From assembly GCF_025685685.1 (NCBI RefSeq), contig NZ_JAGSYH010000006.1, positions 186,001 through 250,000 of the forward strand: DNA of 64,000 bases, read 5' to 3'. The translations under genes were made by a program, and so were the position numbers. This document shows, one piece after another, positions 52,552 through 60,541 of this stretch (positions are counted from its first letter, which is position 1; each line of letters begins with the position of its first letter). The notes beneath the pieces were generated by a model. It saw nothing but the letters and a program-made list of their open reading frames with translations, did no database searches and had not been told where the DNA came from. Source of the DNA: Acidicapsa dinghuensis (GTDB lineage: Bacteria; Acidobacteriota; Terriglobia; Terriglobales; Acidobacteriaceae).

Positions 52552-52863
52552 CTAACGGTCCAGTTCGTCGAGCATGGCCTGCATCTCGCTCTGCGCGTGC
52601 GTATTGCCGGTTTTCTTTGCGCTGGCGATGCCTTCCCTGAGCCGGGCTATCGCTTCGGGAGTGCGCTCGGCCTTGGCAAGCGTCTGCGCCGCCATGAAGT
52701 AGCCGGCGGTGTACTCGGGGTGGTCGGTGAGCAGGGTATTGAACTCGGCAACCGAGGTTTCAATCTCGCCGCGATTTGAGTATTCGAGCGCGAGTCCGTA
52801 GCGGGCAAAAGCGTTGCCCGGCTCCATCTCAAGAATTTCTTTCAGTGCTGCAACTTTGTCCAT
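52552..52863 (-). CDS. Small TPR-repeat protein
   Basis: The 103-aa product has two to three TPR-like helices (AALKEILEMEPGNAFARYGLALEYSNRGEIETSVAEFNTLLTDHPEYTAGYFMAAQTLAKAERTPEAIARLREGI). No signal peptide is seen. ATG 52863 has GAGGG just upstream; a TTG at 52872 is possible. It converges with the VWFA-related gene, 10 bases apart. Confidence 0.8.
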   Translation of the reverse strand: MDKVAALKEILEMEPGNAFARYGLALEYSNRGEIETSVAEFNTLLTDHPEYTAGYFMAAQTLAKAERTPEAIARLREGIASAKKTGNTHAQSEMQAMLDELDR

Positions 52864-52893
52864 ATCCCTCAACGTAATTGCAAAGATAAGCTT

Positions 52894-53274
52894 TCAAGAA
52901 TAAACAGGCTCTACGCTCTCTATTGCAGCTGACCTGCAGTAGAAGGAGATCGCCTCATTTTCGTAATCAAACACTTCGAGCCCGATGTTTTCTAATTGCC
53001 TATCGGAAACATCAGCGATATCGAGACCACAAAGATACCTGTAACCAAACTCACTGACCTTGAGTTGTACGACATTCTCGAACCTGATCGAAATACGGTA
53101 GTTGTCGCTTGACTTCTGCGATTCCAAGACCAATGTCAACGAGTAAGTAGGGAAATCGAATGACGACTCATCCTCTGCATGGATAAATGAACATACCTTC
53201 GTGAACTCCAATAAGGACTCGCGGCCGGTTAAGTCACGCAGCTTTGCAATTCCACTTACAACGGCAGGCAACAT
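52894..53274 (-). CDS. Hypothetical protein, no recognised family
   Basis: The 126-aa frame starts at ATG 53274 without a good ribosome site. The sequence has alternating short beta-prone and acidic stretches (LLEFTKVCSFIHAEDESSFDFPTYSLTLVLESQKSSDNYRISIRFENVVQLKVSEF), and its GC is lower than in its neighbours. The frame stays open about 54 bases upstream without a start. The compact acidic makeup is reminiscent of immunity or antitoxin proteins, but no toxin gene is adjacent, so this is only a suggestion. Confidence 0.5.
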   Translation of the reverse strand: MLPAVVSGIAKLRDLTGRESLLEFTKVCSFIHAEDESSFDFPTYSLTLVLESQKSSDNYRISIRFENVVQLKVSEFGYRYLCGLDIADVSDRQLENIGLEVFDYENEAISFYCRSAAIESVEPVYS

Positions 53275-53402
53275 GTTGTACCAAATAGCAAGAATTTGCG
53301 TAATCGAGCGCGACCGCCGAAACTGGAATCAGCCCTCCCGGCAATCGCACTGCTCTCAGTGTAGATGGTTCGCGGGCGGCATACGGAAGAGGCAAGAGAA
53401 GC

Positions 53403-53963
53403 ATGATCGAATCTCAGACCAAGACAGCGGTGCAGGTCACGCCGCACTCTCGCACAGTCTCTGAGTCGCAATCGGAGATGACGGAGATCATTCTGCCCAA
53501 CGATACGAACACGCTGGGTAATCTGCTTGGCGGCCGCCTGATGCACTTTATCGACTTGGTGGGAGCGATGGCAGCGTATCGCCACGCGCGCACGCATGTC
53601 GTCACCGCTGCCATGGACCACATCGATTTCATTCAGCCCGTGCACGTCGGCGATCTGCTCATTCTCAAGTCAAGCGTCAACCGCGCGTTTTCCAAATCGC
53701 TTGAAGTCGGTGTCAAGGTCTGGGCTGAGAGCTTTCAGCAGGGTACGCACCGGCATGTGGCCAGCGCTTATTTAGTTTTCGTCGCAATTGATGCCAATGG
53801 CTACCCGGTGCGCGTTCCCGAGCTTATGCCTGAGACAGCGGATGAACTACGCCGTTACGAGGGCGCACTGCGACGCCGCGAAAATCGCGAGCGCGAATCG
53901 GAGCGGCGCAAACACGAGAAGCTCGCGCCTCCGGTCGAGGGAAGCGTTCGGCCTGGCAGGTAG
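53403..53963 (+). CDS. Hotdog-fold acyl-CoA thioesterase
   Basis: The 186-aa product matches YciA/BFIT-type thioesterases: EIILPNDTNTLGNLLGGRLMHFIDLVGAMAAYRHARTHVVTAAMDHIDFIQPVHVGDLLILKSSVNRAF. A highly charged C-terminal helix (RRRENRERESERRKHEK) follows. GGAAGAGG lies upstream of ATG 53403. The enzyme probably hydrolyses acyl-CoA in the cytoplasm; chain preference is unknown. Confidence 0.9.
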   Translation: MIESQTKTAVQVTPHSRTVSESQSEMTEIILPNDTNTLGNLLGGRLMHFIDLVGAMAAYRHARTHVVTAAMDHIDFIQPVHVGDLLILKSSVNRAFSKSLEVGVKVWAESFQQGTHRHVASAYLVFVAIDANGYPVRVPELMPETADELRRYEGALRRRENRERESERRKHEKLAPPVEGSVRPGR

Positions 53964-54005
53964 CCACGAAACCACATCAACACTTTTACAAGAGAAAGAA
54001 TCGTC

Positions 54006-54845
54006 ATGGCTCACGGACCTACACACGGAATTCCCCAGGCGCCGCTTCCACTTCCTGGCGTCAGCAAAATCATTGCAATCGGCTCAGGCAAAGGCGGAGT
54101 CGGTAAAACCACCGTTTCGGTCAATCTCGCTATTGCGCTTGCCCGCGCGGGACAGAAGGTTGGTCTGATCGACGCCGACATCTACGGCCCCAACATTCCG
54201 CTGATGATGGGCTCAAGCGCGCAACCCCGAGTGGGACCGCAGAACCAGATCATCCCCAACTTTACGCATGGCGTGAAGACCATCTCCATCGGTTACATCT
54301 CGCCCGGTGACAAGCCGATGGTTATGCGTGGGCCGATGCTGCACCAGATCATCCGGCAATTTCTGCAGCAGGTGGAGTGGGGCGAACTCGACTATCTGCT
54401 GGTCGATCTGCCGCCTGGCACAGGCGACGTGGTCATTTCGCTGGTGCAGACGGTTCCGCTCACGGGCGCGGTTGTTGTTTCCACGCCCAGCGACGTGGCG
54501 CTGCAGGATGGGCGCAAGGCGCTGGAGATGTTCTCGTCGGTTAATGTCGAAGTGCTTGGCATGGTTGAGAACATGAGCCACTTCACCTGCCCGCATTGTC
54601 ATCACGAGATCGACATCTTTGCCAAGGGTGGCGCGGAACGTACTGCGCTGCAGTTTAATGTGCCGTTTCTCGGCTCGGTGGAGCTGGCTTCGTCGATTCG
54701 CGAAGGCGGCGACCGCGGCATGCCGATCGCTCTCGCCGGGCCGGAATCACCATTGGCTGCGGAGTTTTACGAGATCGCGCGCAAGCTGCAGGAGAACGCC
54801 GAAGAGGCAGCGGAACGCGGCGGCGATGTGATCGAGATCAGCTAG
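54006..54845 (+). CDS. mrp: Mrp/NBP35-family Fe-S cluster carrier ATPase
   Basis: The 279-aa protein has the deviant P-loop SGKGGVGKTT (27-36), the YGPNIPLMM segment, PPGTGDV and the CPHC pair (FTCPHCHHEIDIF) that holds the bridging Fe-S cluster at the dimer interface. It builds and transfers Fe-S clusters. The N-terminal DUF59 domain of longer Mrp proteins is absent. ATG 54006 lies 42 bases after the thioesterase gene. Confidence 0.93.
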   Translation: MAHGPTHGIPQAPLPLPGVSKIIAIGSGKGGVGKTTVSVNLAIALARAGQKVGLIDADIYGPNIPLMMGSSAQPRVGPQNQIIPNFTHGVKTISIGYISPGDKPMVMRGPMLHQIIRQFLQQVEWGELDYLLVDLPPGTGDVVISLVQTVPLTGAVVVSTPSDVALQDGRKALEMFSSVNVEVLGMVENMSHFTCPHCHHEIDIFAKGGAERTALQFNVPFLGSVELASSIREGGDRGMPIALAGPESPLAAEFYEIARKLQENAEEAAERGGDVIEIS

Positions 54846-54919
54846 GGAATCGGGCACACGCGCCGAGCAACACGTGCCGGGTTTCCTTGCTGCTTAAACA
54901 AGGGCCATCTCGCGATGGC

Positions 54920-55432
54920 TTATTTCCCTGCCTCGGTATGCTGCGAATACAGCGCACGCCAGCGGCCATCCCGATACACAAACACGTCACAGGACATGAC
55001 CGGTTTCGGGACGGCGGGCTTGTCCAGCGAGAATGTCAGGATCGCAGTGTCTCCCGTGATCTTGACATTGATCAACTGCGGATGGGCAGTGCGCCACTTC
55101 TCGATGGCGGCTGCCCGTTCCGGCGAATTAACGTTCCTACGTGCGTTGGCAATGATAGCGGCCTTGTCATGTGTGCTGCCGTCTGAACTGATCGAGCGAT
55201 ACTCAGGCAGCAGCAACGCATCGATAAACGCCGTATCGCCAGACTCCTCAGCCTTGTCCCATCTTTTATCATCCGCAATTACCGCTGCCTCGGTGTGAGG
55301 TTCAACCGTATTCGATCCCTCGGCTCGAACGACTTTAGCGTTCGCTGTCCACAGCCAGAAGAGCATTACTGCCGCGGACAGGATCGAAACAGGTATCGAT
55401 AACTTTGGCAGAGTTCGTTCAAGTCTTGGCAT
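54920..55432 (-). CDS. Membrane-anchored SnoaL/DUF4440-like protein
   Basis: The 170-aa product has an uncleaved anchor or signal (LSIPVSILSAAVMLFWLWTANA) and an NTF2-like domain: DDKRWDKAEESGDTAFIDALLLPEYRSISSDGSTHDKAAII and a final VFVYRDGRWRALYSQHT. Such DUF4440 proteins usually lack a proven activity; the cavity may bind a small ligand. It is convergent with mrp. Confidence 0.8.
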   Translation of the reverse strand: MPRLERTLPKLSIPVSILSAAVMLFWLWTANAKVVRAEGSNTVEPHTEAAVIADDKRWDKAEESGDTAFIDALLLPEYRSISSDGSTHDKAAIIANARRNVNSPERAAAIEKWRTAHPQLINVKITGDTAILTFSLDKPAVPKPVMSCDVFVYRDGRWRALYSQHTEAGK

Positions 55433-55595
55433 AGCAGATATCTACCTCACGATGGGTATATTGTAAATTTTGATTTAATTCGCGATGAATCGTTTGCCGA
55501 CGACATGGCATTAGGGTGCTACGATACTTCGGTCTGCAACTGCGAATTTCCGATACACAGGGCTCAGCTCACCAGCGAAAAGTCTGGAGTCTCTT

Positions 55596-56570
55596 CTAAT
55601 GCGTATAACGCTCTTCGCCCGCGGGAATCGCAATCGCCAGCCGGTTTATATATGGCGGTAGCGGGCAGGTTGCATACGGCGTGTAAGCGCACGGCGGGTT
55701 CTGCAGGCGGTTAAAGTCCAGCACAATTGTTCCCGGCTTATCAAGGCCGTTGGAGGGGAACTCGGCGTACAGGAAGCGCGAGGCCTGATATGTCGTGGTG
55801 TGGCTCGTTGCGTCGCGAAGGATGAAGAACAACTCCTTCGAGTTTGGCGACTCGAGCACCGGCTCAACCTGGACTGTTTTGCCGTTCAGCGTGAACTCGG
55901 CCAGCCCGGGTGCTTGCAGATTCAGTACAGTGCCGATGACCGTTGGAATCTGCTCGGTATGTGGTGGGTTGAACGGAAGCCACTTCGCCGTGATGCGGTA
56001 TTTGGCTTCAATTGGATACCAGTGCAATCCGCGGAAGTTGGTGCGCGTAGGCGAATCCGAATCCTTGATGCGCAGCGCAAACCGTTCGCCGCGATGCAGC
56101 ACTACCAGGTGCAGATTGTTCGTAGCCAGCGACGATGGCCTGCCGTCGTCGGATGCGAGCGGGGACTCATGCGCGGGAGCACCGTCCAGCGTGAGCTCTT
56201 TCGGAAATCCTCCGGTTGGAGGCAGCAGTTTGAGCTGGCTTCCATCCACTTGAATGATTCCCAAATGTTCCGGCGCGTGACCCTTGAGCCGGATCGTGTT
56301 ATCGGCAGCGCCTCCGAGTGAATTTGCTCCCGGCTTCAGCCACTCCAGACCAACCAGCGTCAGCCATCCATCGGGAGCGGAAAGATTCTTAGCTCGATCG
56401 ACACGCCATTGCTGATCGGCGCGCAGATCAGCCGAGTCAGTTGCGGAAGCAGCGTGCGCGATGATCGTTCCACAACACACCAGACCCGTCAGTAAACCCG
56501 AAAAGAGGCGTTTTACCAAATTGCGCCCTTGTAAAGGCGCCGGGAGTGTTGTGGAATCGATAGGCGTCAT
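55596..56570 (-). CDS. Exported DUF1684-family protein
   Basis: The 324-aa product has a signal peptide (about 18-42) and the DUF1684 pattern: WLTLVGLEWLKPGANSLGG near the start and TIVLDFNRLQNPPCAYTPYATCPLPPYINRLAIAIPAGE at the end, with the conserved Cys pair. The function is unknown. It has no close co-directional partner. Confidence 0.85.
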   Translation of the reverse strand: MTPIDSTTLPAPLQGRNLVKRLFSGLLTGLVCCGTIIAHAASATDSADLRADQQWRVDRAKNLSAPDGWLTLVGLEWLKPGANSLGGAADNTIRLKGHAPEHLGIIQVDGSQLKLLPPTGGFPKELTLDGAPAHESPLASDDGRPSSLATNNLHLVVLHRGERFALRIKDSDSPTRTNFRGLHWYPIEAKYRITAKWLPFNPPHTEQIPTVIGTVLNLQAPGLAEFTLNGKTVQVEPVLESPNSKELFFILRDATSHTTTYQASRFLYAEFPSNGLDKPGTIVLDFNRLQNPPCAYTPYATCPLPPYINRLAIAIPAGEERYTH

Positions 56571-56675
56571 GAGACCTATCGTAAATCCTGTTCACCGTCC
56601 TAAGAGCTGTGACGAAGAGATGTTGACTATGGGTTATGGGGTCATCGGAGGAGCTTTTGAGTCCTGAGTGCGAAA

Positions 56676-56704
56676 AGCCGCTGGAACAGGAAGTTCCAGC
56701 GGCT
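56676..56704 (-). terminator. Intrinsic terminator of the RcnB-like gene
   Basis: A perfect 12-bp stem (56676-56687 with 56693-56704) and a five-base loop are followed on the reverse strand by TTTTCGC. It lies 35 bases beyond the stop of the RcnB-like gene. Confidence 0.72.
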
Positions 56705-56738
56705 CGACTGACTCTCAAACGTCAGCCCAGGGCGTCCT

Positions 56739-57044
56739 CTAGTGAACAGTTGAAGCGACGACGGTTGACACGATTACTCCTGTGGCGACTGCGGCGAGCA
56801 CATAGTTGCCATCCACCAGCCGCCATTCATAACCGCGACGTGGGGGTGATAGATGGTACTGCCGGTAGTCGATTTTGTCCCCACGGTTCCAGTCTTCCTT
56901 CTTGATGTGTTCGCCTTTTCTCCATTCATCATGCCGCACGTACTGATGATTGTCGTGATGGTCCTGAGCGAACGCAAAAGAGGTTCCGGTACTCAGCGTT
57001 ACCGCCAACAGGGAAAGACCTACTGCCTTTCGAAAGTTGCCCAT
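56739..57044 (-). CDS. RcnB-like exported protein
   Basis: The 101-aa product has a signal peptide (to about residue 26), then the RcnB pattern: HDEWRKGEHIKKEDWNRGDKIDYRQYHLSPPRRGYEWRLVDGNYVLAAVATGVI. RcnB of E. coli is periplasmic and tunes Ni/Co efflux; many relatives have unknown roles. A His-rich start (DHHDNHQYVRHDEW) could bind metal. GAGGAG lies five bases upstream of ATG 57044. It is divergent from hrcA. Confidence 0.85.
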   Translation of the reverse strand: MGNFRKAVGLSLLAVTLSTGTSFAFAQDHHDNHQYVRHDEWRKGEHIKKEDWNRGDKIDYRQYHLSPPRRGYEWRLVDGNYVLAAVATGVIVSTVVASTVH

Positions 57045-57216
57045 ACATTCTCCTCATCTTCTGGTTGGGATCTTCCAGTAAAACGTTAGGGTTGGATTCA
57101 AGGTGGCGGCGCAATGTTGTTTCACGATGCTTGCGTCGGTGTTAACAAATGCACATCTCTGGAGAGCGAAACTCCGAACTGACAGACGGAGGCCAAGAAC
57201 GGAAAGACCCGCATTC

Positions 57217-57244
57217 TTGACACTCAAATTTCTCGTTTTACAAT
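57217..57244 (+). promoter_or_regulatory. Promoter of the hrcA operon
   Basis: TTGACA (57217-57222), a 16-base spacer and TACAAT (57239-57244) make a good housekeeping promoter, 52 bases before hrcA. No full CIRCE element (TTAGCACTC-N9-GAGTGCTAA) is present, only a loosely similar TTGACACTC half. Confidence 0.6.
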
Positions 57245-57295
57245 GAATATGGGTAGCTAGACGTTGCAATTGTAGATAAGCGCAATGAAAACAGC

Positions 57296-58426
57296 ATGTT
57301 ACCGGCAGGTATCGGAATGCAGGAGTACCGCGTCAGCCCGCGCGAGCGGCTGGTGCTCAGCACCATCATCGATCTCTACGTCGCGACCGGGGAGCCGGTT
57401 TCGTCGCAGGCCGTCGCGCGCCTTTTCGAGAATCGAGAGGGTTTGAGTTCCGCGACAGTTCGTAATGTGATGGCGGCTCTTGGTGAGGCCGGTCTGCTTG
57501 ATCAGCCGCATACCTCGGCTGGCCGCGTGCCCACTCCGCTGGCCTTTCGCTATCACGTCGCGCAGTTGCAGCAATCTGCACACAGCGGCAGCCCGGCTGC
57601 GGCAAACCTGAGCGACGAGCGGCGAGAGCAGATCGAGGACAGCTTCTCGGGCATCACCTCGCCATTGCAATATCTGGAGCGCACCTCGCACGTCCTTGCT
57701 GCCCTTTCCAGTGGTCTTGGAATCGCCGCAGCGACGTCTCCAATCCAGCAGTTTCTGGAGCACATTCATTTTTCCCGGCTATCGGCAGGGCGGGTGCTGG
57801 CAGTGCTGGTCACACGAGCCGGCGCGGTGCAGGATCGTTTGCTGGCGCTTGACCGCGACCTGAGCTACGACGACCTCGAACTTGCTGCTCGCTATCTCAA
57901 CGAAAACTTCCGCGGCTGGCCGATGGAGCGGATTCGCACAGAAGTGACGCGCAGGATTGAAGCAGAGCGTGCGGAATACCAGCAGCGATTGCGCGCTCTT
58001 GAAGATCTCTGCCGTCAAGGTGCGCTGGCTTCTGATCCGGCTACGCCAACCATTTATGTGGAGGGGATGGCCAATCTGCTCGCTGGAGAGCTGGATCGCG
58101 AGCGCCTGCGCCAGATGCTGATCGCACTCGAAGCTAAGCAGCAGCTTGTAGAGCTGCTCAACGCCTATGTCGATGCCCGTCAACACGATGTGCGCGTAAT
58201 TGTCGGTCTGGAGGGGCAGTCCATACCCTCCATGCCCGAGTTGGTTCTAATTGGCGCCCCGGCCCGAATCGGCGCGGAAAACATGGGTACGGTTGCGGTT
58301 ATCGCCCCTACACGCATGCAGTACCGTGAGATGATGCAGGCCGTCAGCTACATCGCCCGGCTTTCGGATCGCGTCTTCTCCGAACGTCTTGCGGCAGACC
58401 GGATCACCGACGTGCCCCCTCAGTAA
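57296..58426 (+). CDS. hrcA: Heat-inducible transcription repressor HrcA
   Basis: Repressor of heat-shock operons, acting at CIRCE sites. The 376-aa product (or 369 from ATG 57317) has the winged HTH segment SPRERLVLSTIIDLYVATGEPVSSQAVARLF...LSSATVRNVMAALGEAGLLDQPHTSAGRVPT, followed by a GAF-like domain. The order hrcA-grpE-dnaJ fits. There is no CIRCE copy directly upstream here, so its target is probably elsewhere. Confidence 0.92.
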   Translation: MLPAGIGMQEYRVSPRERLVLSTIIDLYVATGEPVSSQAVARLFENREGLSSATVRNVMAALGEAGLLDQPHTSAGRVPTPLAFRYHVAQLQQSAHSGSPAAANLSDERREQIEDSFSGITSPLQYLERTSHVLAALSSGLGIAAATSPIQQFLEHIHFSRLSAGRVLAVLVTRAGAVQDRLLALDRDLSYDDLELAARYLNENFRGWPMERIRTEVTRRIEAERAEYQQRLRALEDLCRQGALASDPATPTIYVEGMANLLAGELDRERLRQMLIALEAKQQLVELLNAYVDARQHDVRVIVGLEGQSIPSMPELVLIGAPARIGAENMGTVAVIAPTRMQYREMMQAVSYIARLSDRVFSERLAADRITDVPPQ

Positions 58427-58563
58427 GTATCAGTTTTGTAAAAAGCTTCCTCAGTCCTCGTCTTTGCGCGCTCAAAAGGCGACAGAGGCCTCAGACTGAA
58501 TACAACATGGCGCAATTATTTGACATGATCCGCAACCGAGCGGAACGCATCAGATGGAGTAGC

Positions 58564-59175
58564 ATGGCAAAGCACAAAGAAGAATCAACGATTGACCAAA
58601 CCGCAGAGCCCAATGAGCTTACGGTTGTCGATTACCCCGAAGAAGCAAAAGAGGCAGCCGAAGCACAAAAGGCAGAGGCCGCACAGAATGGTGACGCCGC
58701 CGCGACCGTCAGCGCTGATGAATTTGCCGCGTTGAAAACGGAGCGCGACAACCTGCTTGATCGCCTGGCGCGCCTGCAGGCTGAGTTTGACAACGCCCGC
58801 AAGCGTCAGGAGCGCGAAAAGCAGGAGTTCCGCGACTACGCCACTGGCAACGTCGTCGAGCAGTTTTTGCCCGTTCTCGATAATTTTTCGCTCGCGCTCA
58901 AGGCTGAGGGCTCAGCCGAGCAACTTCGCACCGGCGTCGAGCTCATCGTGAAGCAGATGGACGAGGTGCTCCGAGGTCTCCAGGTGCAGGCCATTCCGAC
59001 GGTCGGGCAAGAGTTCGATCCCCGCGTTCACGAGGCGCTTGGATCGGTGGAACGGAATGACCTTCCGGATCACTCTGTAGCCGAGGAGATTCGCAGAGGC
59101 TACAAGATCCGCGAGCGCCTGCTCCGCCCGGCGATGGTGCGTGTTGTCTCCAATCCGCAGCAAACCGAGGCGTAG
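58564..59175 (+). CDS. grpE: Nucleotide-exchange factor GrpE
   Basis: Exchange factor for DnaK. The 203-aa product from ATG 58564 (GGAG four bases upstream) has an acidic Ala/Glu-rich N-terminus, a coiled-coil helix (LKTERDNLLDRLARLQAEFDNARKRQEREKQEF) and the GrpE head with FLPVLDNFSLALKAEG and the C-terminal HEALGSVERNDLPDHSVAEEIRRGYKIRERLLRPAMVRV. ATG 58507 is an alternative start but lacks a ribosome site. It lies 138 bases after hrcA. Confidence 0.93.
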   Translation: MAKHKEESTIDQTAEPNELTVVDYPEEAKEAAEAQKAEAAQNGDAAATVSADEFAALKTERDNLLDRLARLQAEFDNARKRQEREKQEFRDYATGNVVEQFLPVLDNFSLALKAEGSAEQLRTGVELIVKQMDEVLRGLQVQAIPTVGQEFDPRVHEALGSVERNDLPDHSVAEEIRRGYKIRERLLRPAMVRVVSNPQQTEA

Positions 59176-59315
59176 GACCGAACCTGTGGACAGCAGGCAG
59201 GAACGCGAACGGCAAAATTCACGTAAGAACGAAAGCAGGCGCTTGATTCCTGGCGACCTGCTTCAGCATTCGCCCTTTACCGGGACCGCAGGAATCAGCG
59301 AGTGACCGACATACA

Positions 59316-60443
59316 ATGGCAACCAGGAACACTGTGAGCAAAGCAGATTACTACGAGGTACTAGGGGTATCCCGCAGCGTCACTGAGGTAGAGCTGAAAA
59401 CCGCCTACCGCAAGCTGGCTATGAAATACCACCCCGACCGTAACCCCGGCGACAAGGAAGCAGAAGAGCGATTCAAAGAGGCCAGTGAGGCTTACGGCGT
59501 GTTGTCGGATGCCGACAAGCGCGCCGCCTACGATCGTTTCGGTCACGCCTCCACGAGCGCAGGCTTCGGTCAGGGGCCGTTCGCGGGTGCTGCCGATCTT
59601 GGCGACATCTTTGGCGACCTCTTTGGAGAGATGTTCGGAGGTGGTGGCCAGCGACGGGGCTCCCGCGTTCAGCGCGGCGAAGACCTGCGCTACGACATCA
59701 CCATCGAGTTTGAAGACGCCGTCTTCGGCAAGGAAACCGAGATCAAGGTTCGCCGCCGCGAAAGCTGCGAAACCTGCCATGGTACCGGCACCACCTCGGG
59801 TCGTGGTCCCTCGGTCTGCTCACAATGCCAAGGGCGCGGCCAAATTCGCTATCAGCAGGGCTTCTTCTCAGTGGCCCGTACCTGCAGCGCTTGCAATGGC
59901 TCGGGCACGGTCATCACTGATCCCTGCTCCGTTTGCCGCGGCGAGACGCGCGTGCTGCGCGATTTTCCGATGAAGGTGAAGATTCCCGCCGGCGTCGAAG
60001 ATGGCACACGCATTCGCTACTCCGGCGAAGGAGAAGCTGGACGCTTCGGCGGACCGCACGGCGACCTCTACGTTGTCCTGGGCGTGCGTGGGCACGATTT
60101 CTTCGAGCGCGACGGCTACGACCTGCATTGTGTCGTGCCAATCTCATTCCCGCAGGCCGCTCTTGGCGCGGAGATTCCAATTCCGGCGCTCGAAGGTGAA
60201 GTCACTCTGCGTGTTCCCGAAGGCACGCAGACTGGAAAAGAGTTTCGCATTCGCAATCAGGGTGTACCGCATTTGAACGAAAGCGGCCGCGGCGACCTGA
60301 TCGTGCAGGTGATGGTGCAGACACCTAAGAAGCTCTCCCGCACGCAGCGTGAGCTCGTGCGCCAACTCGCGGACAGCATGGAGATCGAGAACAAACCTGC
60401 CTCGCGCAACATGATCAGCAAGATGAAGGATCTCTTCACTTAG
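59316..60443 (+). CDS. dnaJ: Chaperone DnaJ
   Basis: Hsp40 co-chaperone. The 375-aa product has the J domain with HPD at 39-41, the G/F-rich linker, four zinc motifs [24 protein letters not shown] and CSVCRGET (about 140-205), and the C-terminal substrate domains. The length is normal for type I DnaJ. It follows grpE by 140 bases, and no dnaK lies between or next to them. Confidence 0.95.
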   Translation: MATRNTVSKADYYEVLGVSRSVTEVELKTAYRKLAMKYHPDRNPGDKEAEERFKEASEAYGVLSDADKRAAYDRFGHASTSAGFGQGPFAGAADLGDIFGDLFGEMFGGGGQRRGSRVQRGEDLRYDITIEFEDAVFGKETEIKVRRRESCETCHGTGTTSGRGPSVCSQCQGRGQIRYQQGFFSVARTCSACNGSGTVITDPCSVCRGETRVLRDFPMKVKIPAGVEDGTRIRYSGEGEAGRFGGPHGDLYVVLGVRGHDFFERDGYDLHCVVPISFPQAALGAEIPIPALEGEVTLRVPEGTQTGKEFRIRNQGVPHLNESGRGDLIVQVMVQTPKKLSRTQRELVRQLADSMEIENKPASRNMISKMKDLFT

Positions 60444-60490
60444 AGCAGAGCCTGGTCCCAGCTGCATATTCCAGCCTTGAAAACAAAAAA

Positions 60491-60520
60491 GCCCTGGCAA
60501 CCACGGTTGCCAGGGCTTTT
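60491..60520. terminator. Bidirectional terminator between dnaJ and the receptor gene
   Basis: An 11-bp stem (60491-60501 with 60506-60516) with a four-base loop is followed by TTTT and preceded by AAAAAA, so it can end transcription of both convergent genes. Confidence 0.82.
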
Positions 60521-60541
60521 GCATTGAATGATCCTGACTTA

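Noticed and set aside
52894-53274. Toxin-antitoxin or polymorphic-toxin immunity gene
   Set aside because: The composition is suggestive, but no toxin gene or repeat-rich carrier lies next to it.
57210-57250. CIRCE operator upstream of hrcA
   Set aside because: Only a loosely similar TTGACACTC half is present; the second arm GAGTGCTAA is missing.
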